Below are positions 18,563 to 27,636 of a stretch of DNA of 64,000 bases, in pieces. Source of the DNA: Pseudomonas nicosulfuronedens (GTDB lineage Bacteria > Pseudomonadota > Gammaproteobacteria > Pseudomonadales > Pseudomonadaceae). Position 1 is the first letter of the stretch. Each line of letters begins with the position of its first letter. Below the pieces are notes generated by a model. The model was given only the letters and a program-made list of their open reading frames with translations, had not been told where the DNA came from and made no database searches. The stretch lies in NCBI RefSeq assembly GCF_005877905.1, contig NZ_SWDV01000018.1, positions 101,071 to 165,070 on the forward strand, in the 5' to 3' direction. Position numbers and translations under genes: made by a program.

Positions 18563-18706
18563 CCGTAGGAGCGGACCTTGTCCGCGAAACCCATCGCGGC
18601 GGAAGCTGCGCGGACAGGTTGATTCCGGTGTGTGGCCAGCCTGTTGGAGCGAGCTTGCTCGCGAACCCGCTTGCCGACGGATCGCGGAGAAGCTCCGCTC
18701 CTACAA
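18563..18706. repeat. Cluster of REP-like hairpin arms
   Basis: Contains GTAGGAGCGGACCTTGTCCGCG at the left, a TTGGAGCGAGCTTGCTCGCG unit in the middle and a diverged GGAGAAGCTCCGCTCCTAC arm on the right. Two REP subtypes (GCGGAC and GCGAGC) are mixed within one gap. Confidence 0.8.
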
Positions 18707-18842
18707 GGTATCCCGCTACTTTCGGATAGACCCGCCGCGACCCAAGTAGCATGGGGCGCGCCCTGGCTGCTTCGTAGAATGCCCACGTCGATATCCTGAC
18801 TGGGCGTACGCCATGCACGAAACACAAGGAGTCGTTCGCGGC

Positions 18843-19970
18843 ATGTCCAACGCCCGCGACGTCGAGGCGGTCGCCCAGGACCTGGCGCGCCAGCTGATCC
18901 ACCCCAACCTCGGCTTTGTGCTGTTCTTCTGTTCGGCCGAGTACGACCTGCCGGCACTGGCCGCCGCGCTGGAGCAGTACTTCGGCGGCATCGACCTGGC
19001 CGGCTGCACCACCGCCGGGGAGATCACCCCGCAGGGCTACGGCCGTGGCTGCGTCACCGCCGTGGGCTTCGACCTGCGCAACTTCGCCATCTCCTGCGCG
19101 CTGGTGGACGAGATGGAGCGCTTCAGCCTGATCGACGCGCAGCAGATGGTCGAGTCGCTGGTGGCGGACTGCCGCAGCGCCGGCCTGGCGCCGATCAAGG
19201 ACCACAGTTTCGCCCTGACCCTGCTCGACGGACTTTCCAGCCGCGAGGAGGTGGTGCTCGCCGCGCTCAGCGCCGCGCTGGGCGCCATTCCGCATTTCGG
19301 CGGCTCGGCCGGTGACGACAACCACCTGACCCACACCCACGTCTACTACCAGGGGCAGTTCCACACGGGCGCGGCGGTAGTGGTGCTGTTCAACACCTGG
19401 CTGGACTTCGAGGTGTTCACCACCCACCACGTGTTGCCCAGCGAGGAGAAGCTGGTGGTCACCCGCGCCGACAGCGACAGCCGCCGCGTGCTGGAGCTCA
19501 ACGCCGAGCCGGCCGCGCTGGAGTTCGCCCGGCTGGTCGGGGTGCCGCTGGAACAGCTGGACTTCTCGCTGTTCCCGGCACATCCGCTGGCTGTTCGGGT
19601 GCGCGACCAGTACTACGTACGCTCGATCCAGCAGATCAACGACGACCTCAGCCTGACCTTCTACTGCGCGGTGGAGAACGGCATCGTCCTCACCGCCATG
19701 AGCACCGGCCCGCTGTTGCCGGGGCTCCAGGCGCAGTTCCAGCGCCTGCACGAACGCCTCGGCCCGCCATTGCTGACCATCGGCTGCGACTGCTTCCTGC
19801 GGCGTCTGGAGCTGGAGGTGGCCGGCGATACCGAGCCCACCGCCGAGTTTCTCCGCAGCCAGCAGGTGATCGGCTTCAACACCTACGGGGAACAATTCAA
19901 TGGCATGCATATCAACCAGACCTTCACCGGTGTCGCCATTGGCCGTCCTCGGGGCAACGCCGGATGCTGA
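18843..19970 (+). CDS. nosP: FIST-domain sensory protein NosP
   Basis: A ~375-residue protein with FIST_N (residues ~20-215) and FIST_C (~215-360) domains. In P. aeruginosa the homologue next to nahK is a haem protein that senses nitric oxide and damps the kinase. The gene overlaps the following kinase by 71 bases, which supports a shared role. The ATG at 18843 is preferred because AAGGAG stands 11 bases before it; an upstream in-frame ATG at 18813 would add ten residues. No signal peptide, so cytoplasmic. Confidence 0.85.
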   Translation: MSNARDVEAVAQDLARQLIHPNLGFVLFFCSAEYDLPALAAALEQYFGGIDLAGCTTAGEITPQGYGRGCVTAVGFDLRNFAISCALVDEMERFSLIDAQQMVESLVADCRSAGLAPIKDHSFALTLLDGLSSREEVVLAALSAALGAIPHFGGSAGDDNHLTHTHVYYQGQFHTGAAVVVLFNTWLDFEVFTTHHVLPSEEKLVVTRADSDSRRVLELNAEPAALEFARLVGVPLEQLDFSLFPAHPLAVRVRDQYYVRSIQQINDDLSLTFYCAVENGIVLTAMSTGPLLPGLQAQFQRLHERLGPPLLTIGCDCFLRRLELEVAGDTEPTAEFLRSQQVIGFNTYGEQFNGMHINQTFTGVAIGRPRGNAGC

Positions 19971-22527
19971 GCTGCGCGCGCGCATCGATGAGCTGGAGCG
20001 CGACAACCGCAAGCTGCAGCGAATCAATGCGGCGCTGATCGAGCGGGTCGAGTCGGCTACCTCGCGGGGCGACAACGCCTACGGTGCCTTCCAGCATTCG
20101 GTGGTGCTGGCCGAGCAGGTGCGCGAACGCACCGATGCGCTGAGCGAGGCAATGGTCGAGCTGAAATCCAGCAACCAGCTGCTCAGCGATGCCCGCCTGC
20201 GCGCCGAGACCGCGCACCAGCACCTGCTGGACGCCATCGAGAGCATCTCCGATGCCTTCGTGCTGTTCGACCCGCAGCAGCGCATCGTCCTGTACAACGA
20301 GCGCTTCCGTGCGTTCTGGGCGCAGACCCGCGCCCGTGTCGGTGCAGGAACGCGGCTCGCCGAAGTGCGCCGGCTGGCACAGAGCAGCGGGCTGATCGTC
20401 GAGGAGCAGCGCAGCAGCGACGACGAACACACCCTCTATCGCTTGCGCAACGACCGCTGGGTGCGCGTCACCGAGCGGCCAACCCGCGACGGTGGCCTGG
20501 TCGTGCTCTACAGCGACATCACCGAGATCAAGCAGAATGAAATGGCCCGCCGCGAACAGGCGGTGGCGCAGAAGTCGCACTTGCTGCAGCGCGCCGTGGA
20601 CAACCTGTCCCAGGGCGTCGCCATGGTCGGCGCCGATGGCGCGCTGGAGCTGTGGAACCGGCGCTTCCTGGAACTTTGCGGGCTGGCGCCTATTGGCGCG
20701 CACCGGCCCTTCGCCGAGGTCATGGCCGACAGCGAACTGCCGCTGCTGACCCCGCGTAGCCGCCCGCGCAAGGGGGAGGCGGAGGGCGTGATCGAGCAAC
20801 GGCTGTTCGACGGGCGCATGCTGGAAATCCGCACCCACGCGCTGCCCACCGGCGGCTTCGTCAACACCTTCACCGATATCACCGAGCGCTATCGCCATGC
20901 CGAGGCGCTGCGCGAGAGCGAGCGCTGGATTCGCCTGATCACCGACCAGGTGCCGGCACTGATCGCCTACCTGACTGCCGACCTCGACTACGACTTCACC
21001 AACAAGGTCTACGAGGAGTGGTACCGCTGGCCCAGTGGTTCGATGCTCGGACGCAACCTGCGCGAGGTGCACAGCGCCGAACACTGCCAGCGCCTGGAAC
21101 CGTACTTCGAACGCGCGCTGTCGGGCGAGAGTGTGACCTTCGAGATCGCCGAGACCAACCTGGCCGGGCAGGAGCGCTACATGCAGCGCTCCTACGTGCC
21201 CAACCGCCAGGCCGACGGCACCGTGAGCGGGCTGTTCGTGCTGATCCGCGATATCACCGAACGCCGCCGCACCGCCGAGGCGCTGCACCAGGCCTACCAG
21301 AACCTCGAGCAGCGGGTGCGTGAGCGCACCGCCGAGCTGACCAGCCTGAACGACCAGCTCAAGCGCGAGATCGACGAGCGCAGCCAGGTCGAGGGCCGCC
21401 TGCGCGAAGCCAAGCGCGAGGCCGAGCAGGCCAACCTGTCGAAGACCAAGTTCCTCGCCGCCGTCAGCCACGACCTGCTGCAGCCGCTGAACGCCGCGCG
21501 CCTGTTTACCAGCGCGCTCCAGGAGCGCAGTGACGAGGCGCTGGTACGCAACATCAGCCAGTCGCTGGAGGACGTGGAGACCCTGCTCGGCACCCTGGTG
21601 GACATCTCCAAGCTGGATGCCGGGGTGATCAAGCCGGACATTGCCTCGTTCGATGTCAGCGAGCTGCTCGGCAACCTCGCCGCCGAGTACCGCCAGGTAG
21701 CGGCCAGCGAGGGACTGGCGCTGGACTTCGTGCCTTGCGGCGCACAGGTGCGCAGCGATATCCAGCTGCTGGCGCGGATCCTGCGCAACCTGCTGACCAA
21801 TGCCATTCGCTATACGCCTTCCGGCCGTGTGCTGCTGGGTTGCCGGCGACGTCGGCACAGCCTGTGGGTCGAGGTCTGGGATACTGGCGTGGGCATTGCC
21901 GCCGACAAGCTGGGCGAGATATTCCAGGAGTTCAAGCGCGGCGATGTGCAGCGTTTCCACCAGGATCGCGGCCTGGGCCTGGGCCTGGCCATCGTCGAGA
22001 AGATCGCGCGCATGCTCGGCCATCGCATCCAGGTGGAGTCGGTACCGGGCAAGGGCTCGTGCTTCGCCATCGAAGTCCCGCTGGCGCGCCGCGTGGCGCG
22101 CACTGCACCGGAACCGGAGCGGACCACCGACGGCCTGCTGGAGCGCCTGCGTGGCTCCCGCGTGTGGGTGTTGGACAACGACGCCTCGATCTGCGCCGGC
22201 ATGCGCACGCTGCTGGAAGCCTGGGGCTGCCAGGTGGTGACGGCGTTGTCGGAAGAGGACCTGGCGCGCCAGGTGGACAATTTCCACGCCGAGTCAGACC
22301 TGCTGATCGTCGACTACCACCTCGACGACGGGTTGAACGGCGTCGATGCGGTGGCCTCGATCAACGCGCGCCGTGGCACGCCGCTACCAGCGTTGATGAT
22401 CACCGCCAACTACAGCAACGAGCTCAAGCAACAGGTTCGCGAGCTGGGGCACACCCTGATGCACAAGCCGGTGCGGCCGATGAAGCTGAAGACGGCGCTG
22501 TGCCATCTGATCGATAACGCTCGCTAG
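19900..22527 (+). CDS. nahK: PAS-containing hybrid sensor histidine kinase (NahK/PedS1-like)
   Basis: An 875-residue cytoplasmic kinase. In order: coiled coil (~20-55), three or so PAS-type domains (~100-215, 225-330, 335-455), a second coiled coil (~455-510), HisKA with His in S-H-D-L-L-Q-P-L (~residue 525), HATPase with N-L-L-T-N-A-I-R and G-L-G-L-G-L-A-I, and a C-terminal receiver (~750-870, Asp in V-D-Y-H-L-D-D). P. aeruginosa NahK is regulated by NosP and acts through HptB to biofilm and virulence control; the P. putida relative is listed as PedS1. Start at 19900 is the longest; GTG 19930 is an alternative. Confidence 0.87.
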   Translation: MACISTRPSPVSPLAVLGATPDAELRARIDELERDNRKLQRINAALIERVESATSRGDNAYGAFQHSVVLAEQVRERTDALSEAMVELKSSNQLLSDARLRAETAHQHLLDAIESISDAFVLFDPQQRIVLYNERFRAFWAQTRARVGAGTRLAEVRRLAQSSGLIVEEQRSSDDEHTLYRLRNDRWVRVTERPTRDGGLVVLYSDITEIKQNEMARREQAVAQKSHLLQRAVDNLSQGVAMVGADGALELWNRRFLELCGLAPIGAHRPFAEVMADSELPLLTPRSRPRKGEAEGVIEQRLFDGRMLEIRTHALPTGGFVNTFTDITERYRHAEALRESERWIRLITDQVPALIAYLTADLDYDFTNKVYEEWYRWPSGSMLGRNLREVHSAEHCQRLEPYFERALSGESVTFEIAETNLAGQERYMQRSYVPNRQADGTVSGLFVLIRDITERRRTAEALHQAYQNLEQRVRERTAELTSLNDQLKREIDERSQVEGRLREAKREAEQANLSKTKFLAAVSHDLLQPLNAARLFTSALQERSDEALVRNISQSLEDVETLLGTLVDISKLDAGVIKPDIASFDVSELLGNLAAEYRQVAASEGLALDFVPCGAQVRSDIQLLARILRNLLTNAIRYTPSGRVLLGCRRRRHSLWVEVWDTGVGIAADKLGEIFQEFKRGDVQRFHQDRGLGLGLAIVEKIARMLGHRIQVESVPGKGSCFAIEVPLARRVARTAPEPERTTDGLLERLRGSRVWVLDNDASICAGMRTLLEAWGCQVVTALSEEDLARQVDNFHAESDLLIVDYHLDDGLNGVDAVASINARRGTPLPALMITANYSNELKQQVRELGHTLMHKPVRPMKLKTALCHLIDNAR

Positions 22528-22570
22528 CGGCTCCGGCCCCGGGTTAATCGAGGCAGACTGCAGCGTCTCT

Positions 22571-22714
22571 CCTGCAGGAGCGCGCCATGCCCGCGATCGC
22601 GCGCGTGGCGCGCTCCTACAGGGATACTCCGTCGCCAGATGGACCTGTAGGAGCGAGCTTGCTCGCGAACGATGTTTCCGCGTTGGGCGGTTCGCGAGCA
22701 AGCTCGCTCCTACG
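22571..22714. repeat. REP cluster
   Basis: A GCAGGAGCGCGCCA...TGGCGCGCTCCTAC hairpin (22574-22620) followed by a GTAGGAGCGAGC pair in inverted orientation (22647-22713). It separates nahK from the convergent EamA gene. Confidence 0.85.
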
Positions 22715-22726
22715 AAAAGCTCTCGT

Positions 22727-23587
22727 TCAGGCACGCTGGGCGGCGGGCGCACGCACCTTGGCCAGCAGGATCAGCGCGATTCCACCCAGCACTGCCAGTG
22801 ACACCAGCGCCAGGCGCAGGCTGATCGCTTCGCCCAGCAGCGCGGCGCCGGAAAGGGCCGCCAGGACCGGGACGCTCAGTTGCACCGAGGCGCCCTGGAT
22901 GGCCGACAGGCCCGGTAGCGCGCTGTACCAGATCGCATAGCCGATCCCCGAGGCGACTGCGCCGGAGAGCACGGCATAGACGATGCCCAGCGTGTCGATG
23001 CGCAGGTCGGCGTGGAAGAACACCGCCAGCAACGCCGCAAAGGCAATGGCGCGCACGAAATTGCCCGTCGTGATCGCCAGCGGATCGCTGCCCTTGCGCC
23101 CGAGCAGCGAGTACAGCCCCCAGGCCACGCCGGACAGCAGCATCAGCAGCGCACCCGCGAGCGGTGGAGCGCTGGCGCTGGGCAGCAGCTGGACCAGCAG
23201 CCCACCCAGGGCCAGCAGGAAGCCCACCAGCGCCTGCCCGCGCAGGCTTTCTCCGCGCAGCAGCCCGACCAGGATCATGGTCACCTGCACCGCGCCGAAC
23301 AGCAGCAGGGCGCCGGTACCGGCATCCAGTTGTACGTAGGCGTAAGAGAAGGCTGCGGCGTAGACGAACAGCGCCGCCGCCGCGCGCCAGTTACCGCCTT
23401 CGCTGGCGACCCGGTGGCGCAGTTGCAGCAGCAGGGCGAGCACCAGGGCGCCCGAGAAGATACGGATGCCGGTGAAGCTCACCGCGTCGATGCTGGTGGC
23501 CTTCAGGGCCAGGCGGCAGAGGATGGAGTTGCCGGCGAAGGCGATCATCGCCAGGCCGGTGAGGCTCAGGGTGCGGGTGGAGGGCAT
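22727..23587 (-). CDS. EamA-family (DMT) inner-membrane transporter
   Basis: A 286-residue protein with ten hydrophobic helices arranged as two EamA repeats (~10-135 and ~145-280), the second containing G-A-S-V-Q-L-S-V-P-V-L-A-A. Such proteins export metabolites or amino acids; the substrate cannot be read. It lies within the PQQ regulatory block, between nahK and agmR, but no functional link is shown by sequence. Confidence 0.85.
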   Translation of the reverse strand: MPSTRTLSLTGLAMIAFAGNSILCRLALKATSIDAVSFTGIRIFSGALVLALLLQLRHRVASEGGNWRAAAALFVYAAAFSYAYVQLDAGTGALLLFGAVQVTMILVGLLRGESLRGQALVGFLLALGGLLVQLLPSASAPPLAGALLMLLSGVAWGLYSLLGRKGSDPLAITTGNFVRAIAFAALLAVFFHADLRIDTLGIVYAVLSGAVASGIGYAIWYSALPGLSAIQGASVQLSVPVLAALSGAALLGEAISLRLALVSLAVLGGIALILLAKVRAPAAQRA

Positions 23588-23642
23588 CGAGTGGTTCCCG
23601 GTAGCGGTCGCAACGGCACTTTATGAATCGGCGGGCCTCGCT

Positions 23643-24308
23643 TCAACGACGAAGGTAGGCGGCGAAGTCGATATCGCCCGCGCAGAGGATGGCCTGCACG
23701 CGGTTATGCACCTTCAGCTTGCGCAGGATCGCGGAGACGTGGGCCTTCACGGTAGTTTCTGCGATCTCCAGGTTGTAGGCGATCTGCTTGTTCGACTCGC
23801 CCTTGGTCATCCGCTCCAGCACCAGCAACTGCTTGCGGGTCAGCGCCTGCAGCAGTTCCGGCGGGATGCTGTGATCCTCCTGGCCACTGCGGCGTGGCGA
23901 GGATTTCTGCGTGCGGATGATGTCCGACGGCAGGTAGACGTTGCCGTTGAGGATCTGCTCGATGGCCTCGGTCATCTGCACGCGCGGCGACGACTTGGTG
24001 ATAAAGCCCACCGCGCCGTAGGTGATAGCTTGCAGCACCACCTGCTTGTCCTGCTCGGCGGAGACGATCACCACCGGTATGGTCGGTGCCTCGTTGCGCA
24101 GACTCATCAGGCCGTTCAGGCCATGCATGCCGGGCATGTTCAGGTCGAGCAGGATGAGGTCGAGATCGTCGTGTTCCTGGGTCAGGTCCAGGGCGCTGTC
24201 GAGGTCGGCGGTCTCCATCACTTCGCTGCCGGGGAAGCCGTCGGCGATGACGTTGTGGATGGCCTCGCGGAACAGCGGGTGATCGTCGGCGATCAGGATC
24301 TTGTACAT
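23643..24308 (-). CDS. agmR: NarL/LuxR-type response regulator AgmR
   Basis: A 221-residue regulator: receiver domain (~1-120, phosphoacceptor Asp in L-L-D-L-N-M-P-G, Lys in I-T-K-S-S-P) and LuxR helix-turn-helix (~150-215, [14 protein letters not shown]). The N-terminus [17 protein letters not shown] matches AgmR (ErbR, PedR1), a regulator of alcohol oxidation and PQQ synthesis in pseudomonads. The likely kinase partner by P. putida naming is the nahK/PedS1-like gene nearby. The DNA site may be the 18-bp element at 25052 and 28935, or that may belong to the other regulator at 30.4 kb. Confidence 0.87.
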   Translation of the reverse strand: MYKILIADDHPLFREAIHNVIADGFPGSEVMETADLDSALDLTQEHDDLDLILLDLNMPGMHGLNGLMSLRNEAPTIPVVIVSAEQDKQVVLQAITYGAVGFITKSSPRVQMTEAIEQILNGNVYLPSDIIRTQKSSPRRSGQEDHSIPPELLQALTRKQLLVLERMTKGESNKQIAYNLEIAETTVKAHVSAILRKLKVHNRVQAILCAGDIDFAAYLRR

Positions 24309-24388
24309 GGCCTACACCTCGTTGTTGTCGTTATGGGTGGCGAGCGGCTTGCGGTCGCAGGCTACTACAGGTGTCACGGAAGCAAGTG

Positions 24389-24964
24389 TCACGGAAACGG
24401 TTGCGGTTGGGCGTCCTGCAGGGGCAGTCCTGCCTGTTCCCAAGCATCGATACCATCACGGTACCAGTAGAGGCTGGCATAGCCCAGCGCATGCGCGCGG
24501 CGGATGGCATTCCAGCTCATCCAGCAGTCGGAACGGCAGTAGAACACCAGCGGGCGTTTGGCATCGCCCTCCGTGAGGCGGGAGAGATTCTGCTCCAGGT
24601 AGGCCTGCCACTGCGGCTCCAGGGTGCCGGTGCCGACGTTGGCCAGCCACAGGCTGCCGGGCAGGTTGCGGTGCTTTTCGTCCTCGACGAATTGGCCGTT
24701 GAGAAAGGTGCGACGGTAGACGTCTACCAGCCGAGTCTGCGGCTCGCGCTTGAGCAGCACCTGCAGGGCGCGGGTGTCGAGGGTGGTGGCGTGGTCGGTG
24801 GAAGGCGGCGTGGGGCTGCGGTACTGGGCCTGGCGGTAGCCGTCGGCGGAAAACAGTGGTGCTTCCTCGGCCTGCGCGGTCGGCAGCGCGAGGGCAAGGC
24901 TGAGCAGGCACGCGGCGAGGCAGCCGCTCACATGGCCGTAGGGGGCAGGAGCAAGGCGAGGCAT
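24389..24964 (-). CDS. PQQ-dependent catabolism-associated rhodanese-like protein (CXXCW family)
   Basis: A 191-residue exported protein with a signal peptide ending around T-A-Q-A (residue ~32) and a rhodanese-like domain. The defining motif near residue 155 is C-R-S-D-C-W-M-S-W-N, a pair of Cys separated by three residues and followed by Trp. It is a constant companion of PQQ-dependent alcohol oxidation loci (P. putida PP_2666 position). The ATG at 24964 is used because AGAGA precedes it and the upstream ATG at 25000 falls in a likely -10 region; distance to the 18-bp element is then 88 bases. Confidence 0.82.
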   Translation of the reverse strand: MPRLAPAPYGHVSGCLAACLLSLALALPTAQAEEAPLFSADGYRQAQYRSPTPPSTDHATTLDTRALQVLLKREPQTRLVDVYRRTFLNGQFVEDEKHRNLPGSLWLANVGTGTLEPQWQAYLEQNLSRLTEGDAKRPLVFYCRSDCWMSWNAIRRAHALGYASLYWYRDGIDAWEQAGLPLQDAQPQPFP

Positions 24965-25051
24965 GGCGGTATCTCTGGTCGTTCTTCTTGTAGTGGCCAT
25001 TAGATGCCGCTTGTGAGGCTTTGGAAATTCGACGTCAGGAGGGGCGAACCG

Positions 25052-25069
25052 GTACCAAAGTAGTAGGTT
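25052..25069 (-). promoter_or_regulatory. 18-bp regulatory element before the CXXCW gene
   Basis: Plus-strand GTACCAAAGTAGTAGGTT. An element differing at one position is found at 28935-28952, ahead of pedA1, in the same orientation. It begins 88 bases before the ATG at 24964, against 96 for the second copy. It is a likely binding site for AgmR or the EraR/PedR2-type regulator. Confidence 0.6.
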
Positions 25070-25888
25070 TCACCCCTTGCGCAGGGCGGCGTGCTGCGGG
25101 TTGAAGGTCAGCACGGCGAGGCCGGCGAAGAGCAGCGTCAGGCCCAGGCAGACGCCCGTGGCGAGCAGGTTGAAGCGCTCGTACAGCGCAAAGCGCACCA
25201 GCTCCACCGCATGGCTGAACGGGTTCAGCGCGCACAGCCAGTAGAGCCACTGGCTGGCTTCGCGCATCTTCCACAACGGGTAGAGCGCGGAGGAGAGGAA
25301 GAACAGCGGGAAGATGACGAAATTCATCACCCCGGCGAAGTTCTCCAGCTGGCGAATACCGTTGGATAGCAGCAGCCCTAGCGCCCCCAGCAACAGGGCG
25401 GCCAGCAGCAACGCCGGCAGCGCCGCCACCAGCCCCATAGCCGGTGGTTGCACCCCATACAGCCAGGCAATCAGCAGGAAGGCGTAGACCTGCAGCAGCG
25501 ACACCAGCGCAGTCGCCAGCAGCTTGCTGGCCAGCAGGAAGGCGCGTGGCAGCGGGCTGGTCAGCAGCACGCGCATGCTGCCCATCTCGCGGTCGTAGAC
25601 CATCGACAGCGAACCCTGCATGCCGTTGAACAGCAGGATCATGCAGCACAGCCCCGGCACGATGTAGGTCTCGTAGGTGACGTAGGTGTCGTACGGCTCG
25701 ATGATCGAGATGCCCAGCGCGGCGCGGAAACCGGCAGCGAACACCAGCAGCCAGAGCAGAGGACGCACCAGCGCGCTGAGGAAGCGCGAGCGTTGCAGAA
25801 CGAAGCGCAACCATTCGCGCACGACGATGCCGCGCAGGCATTGCCAATAGGCGGCAGGGCCGAAGCGGAGGCTTTCCACGGCACTCAT
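25070..25888 (-). CDS. pedC: ABC transporter permease, PedC type
   Basis: A 272-residue ABC-2 type permease with six hydrophobic segments. The ATG at 25888 overlaps the ATPase stop by four bases (ATGA), so translation is coupled. With the ATPase, the beta-propeller and the binding protein it forms the PedA1A2BC system, known from P. putida where it was linked to growth on 2-phenylethanol and to lanthanide use (from memory). Direction of transport is not certain: ABC-2 permeases usually export, whereas the lanthanide work argued for uptake. Confidence 0.85.
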   Translation of the reverse strand: MSAVESLRFGPAAYWQCLRGIVVREWLRFVLQRSRFLSALVRPLLWLLVFAAGFRAALGISIIEPYDTYVTYETYIVPGLCCMILLFNGMQGSLSMVYDREMGSMRVLLTSPLPRAFLLASKLLATALVSLLQVYAFLLIAWLYGVQPPAMGLVAALPALLLAALLLGALGLLLSNGIRQLENFAGVMNFVIFPLFFLSSALYPLWKMREASQWLYWLCALNPFSHAVELVRFALYERFNLLATGVCLGLTLLFAGLAVLTFNPQHAALRKG

Positions 25889-26646
25889 GCGCAGGCCTCC
25901 AGACGGGTCAGACGCTCGAAGGTGCGCTCCAGGTTGCCGGCATCGGGTGCGCAGATGTCCCACGCTTCGCCTCGGGCGACCAGGCGGCCTCGATCCAGCA
26001 CCAGCAGCGCGTCTTCGCTGCGCACCTCGTCCAGCAGATGGGTAGTCCAGAGCACCGCCAGGCCGTCCTCGCGGCACAGCCGGCGTGCGTGTTCGTTGAG
26101 CGCCTGGCGCGCCGCCGGGTCGAGGCCGACGCTGGCTTCGTCGAGCAGCAGGAGGCGAGGGCGATGCAGCAGCGCACGGGCGATCTCCACCCGGCGTCGG
26201 TGACCACCGTTGAGCGCGCGGACCTTGTCGTGGCGGCGTTCCAGTAACTGCTGGCGGGCCAGCTCGGCATCAATCCGTTCGTTCGCCACGCTGCGCGGCA
26301 GGCCGTGCAGGGCTGCGTGGTAGCGCAGGTTCTGCTCCACGCTCAGGTCCAGGTCCAGGGTGCTCTGCTGGAACACCACGCCCAGTTCGCGCAGTGCCAG
26401 GCGCGGCTGGCGGCGCAGGCTGCAGCCGAGCACGTCGATCTCGCCCTGCTGCAGGTCGTAGAGGCGGGTGAGCAGGGCGACCAGGGTTGACTTGCCGGCG
26501 CCGTTGGGCCCCAGCAAGGCGGTGAAGCGCCCGACAGGCAGCTCGAACGCGAGGCCGTCGAGGGCACGGCGCGGGCCGTAGGAGAAACCGAGGTCGCGGA
26601 CCGCCAGCGCATTCATGCTGAGTGCGTTCATGGTGGGCGCGTTCAT
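25885..26646 (-). CDS. pedB: ABC transporter ATP-binding protein, PedB type
   Basis: A 253-residue ATPase: Walker A G-P-N-G-A-G-K-S-T near residue 52, signature L-N-G-G-H-R-R-R-V-E (a variant of L-S-G-G-Q), Walker B L-L-L-L-D-E-A. The start at 26646 overlaps the pedA2 stop by four bases, and the stop overlaps pedC by four, so pedA2-pedB-pedC are translated in series. The His in the signature instead of Gln is typical of this subgroup as far as I recall. Confidence 0.87.
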   Translation of the reverse strand: MNAPTMNALSMNALAVRDLGFSYGPRRALDGLAFELPVGRFTALLGPNGAGKSTLVALLTRLYDLQQGEIDVLGCSLRRQPRLALRELGVVFQQSTLDLDLSVEQNLRYHAALHGLPRSVANERIDAELARQQLLERRHDKVRALNGGHRRRVEIARALLHRPRLLLLDEASVGLDPAARQALNEHARRLCREDGLAVLWTTHLLDEVRSEDALLVLDRGRLVARGEAWDICAPDAGNLERTFERLTRLEACA

Positions 26647-27611
26647 GGCGTCACCACCACACCCCACGGATAACGGCCCACCTTGATCGACTTGGTGACC
26701 TTTCGCGAGTCGACGTCGATCACCGAGACGTCGCCACTGACACCGTTGGTGGCCAGCAGGGTCTTCTCGTCCGGGGTAAAGGCCAGGTGCCAGACGCGGC
26801 GGCCCACCAGCAGGTAGTCGAGCACCTCGAACGTCTTCGCATCCACCACCGCGACATGGTTGGCCGGGCCGAGGGCGACGAAGGCCAGCTTGCCGTCGGC
26901 GGTCAGCTGCACGCCAACCGGCTGCACCTTGTCCGGGTGTACGCCCTGGATGGCGAAACGCAGGGTCTTGAGAATCTTGCGGCTGGCGGTATCGACCACG
27001 CTGACGGTGCCGCCGATCTCCGCCGAGACCCAGACCTGCGAGCCGTCATGGGTGAACTCGGCATGGCGCGGGCGCTGGTCCACCAGGGTGCTGTCCACCA
27101 GTTTCTGGGTCGAAGTGTCGATCCAGTGCAGCATGTTGGTGGTCTCGCTGGTGTTCACCGCCCATTTGCCGTCCGGGCTCACCGCCATGCCCTCGGGTTC
27201 GACGCCGACGTCGATCTGCCCGAGCACCTGGGCGGTGTGGGTGTCGACCACGGTGACCAGCGCATCGTCCTCGTTGGAGACGTAAAGCCAGCGGTCATTG
27301 GGGTGCAGGGCGAACTGCTCGGGGTCGGCGCCCGAAGGCAGTTGCTTGACGATCTTGCGGGTGGCGAGGTCGATCACCTGCACGGTGTCCGAGTCACTGG
27401 CGCAGACGTACAGCAGCTTGTTGTCGTGGGACAGCGCCAGGCCGCGCGGGCGCTTGCCGGTGTCGATGCTGCCGGTGACGGTCAGCGTGTCCAGGTCGAT
27501 GACGCTGAGGTTGTTGTCCTTCTCGTTGGAGACGTAAGCGGTGGCCGCGAAGGCCGTGGGTACGAGGCCGAGCGCGAGGCTCAGGCAGGAGAGGGCAAGC
27601 AGGCGGGGCAT
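26643..27611 (-). CDS. pedA2: Periplasmic beta-propeller protein, PQQ-catabolism associated (PedA2)
   Basis: A 322-residue YVTN/YncE-type beta-propeller with a signal peptide ending near A-F-A-A. Repeats of the form Y-V-S-N-E-x-D and V-I-D-x-x-T occur every ~42 residues, giving about seven blades. It is translated with pedB and pedC through ATGA overlaps. In other pseudomonads the same protein always accompanies PQQ alcohol dehydrogenases; it may bind a ligand or metal for the ABC system. Confidence 0.87.
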   Translation of the reverse strand: MPRLLALSCLSLALGLVPTAFAATAYVSNEKDNNLSVIDLDTLTVTGSIDTGKRPRGLALSHDNKLLYVCASDSDTVQVIDLATRKIVKQLPSGADPEQFALHPNDRWLYVSNEDDALVTVVDTHTAQVLGQIDVGVEPEGMAVSPDGKWAVNTSETTNMLHWIDTSTQKLVDSTLVDQRPRHAEFTHDGSQVWVSAEIGGTVSVVDTASRKILKTLRFAIQGVHPDKVQPVGVQLTADGKLAFVALGPANHVAVVDAKTFEVLDYLLVGRRVWHLAFTPDEKTLLATNGVSGDVSVIDVDSRKVTKSIKVGRYPWGVVVTP

Positions 27612-27636
27612 GGCGGATTCCTCAAGGTGATTCTTG

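Noticed and set aside
19924..22287. 787-codon antisense frame across nahK
   Set aside because: Opposes a complete PAS/HisKA/HATPase/REC kinase; no recognisable domain.
24371..24396. Tandem GTGTCACGGAA words with 15-base period
   Set aside because: Only two units, and the second covers the stop codon of the CXXCW gene; likely chance or slippage.
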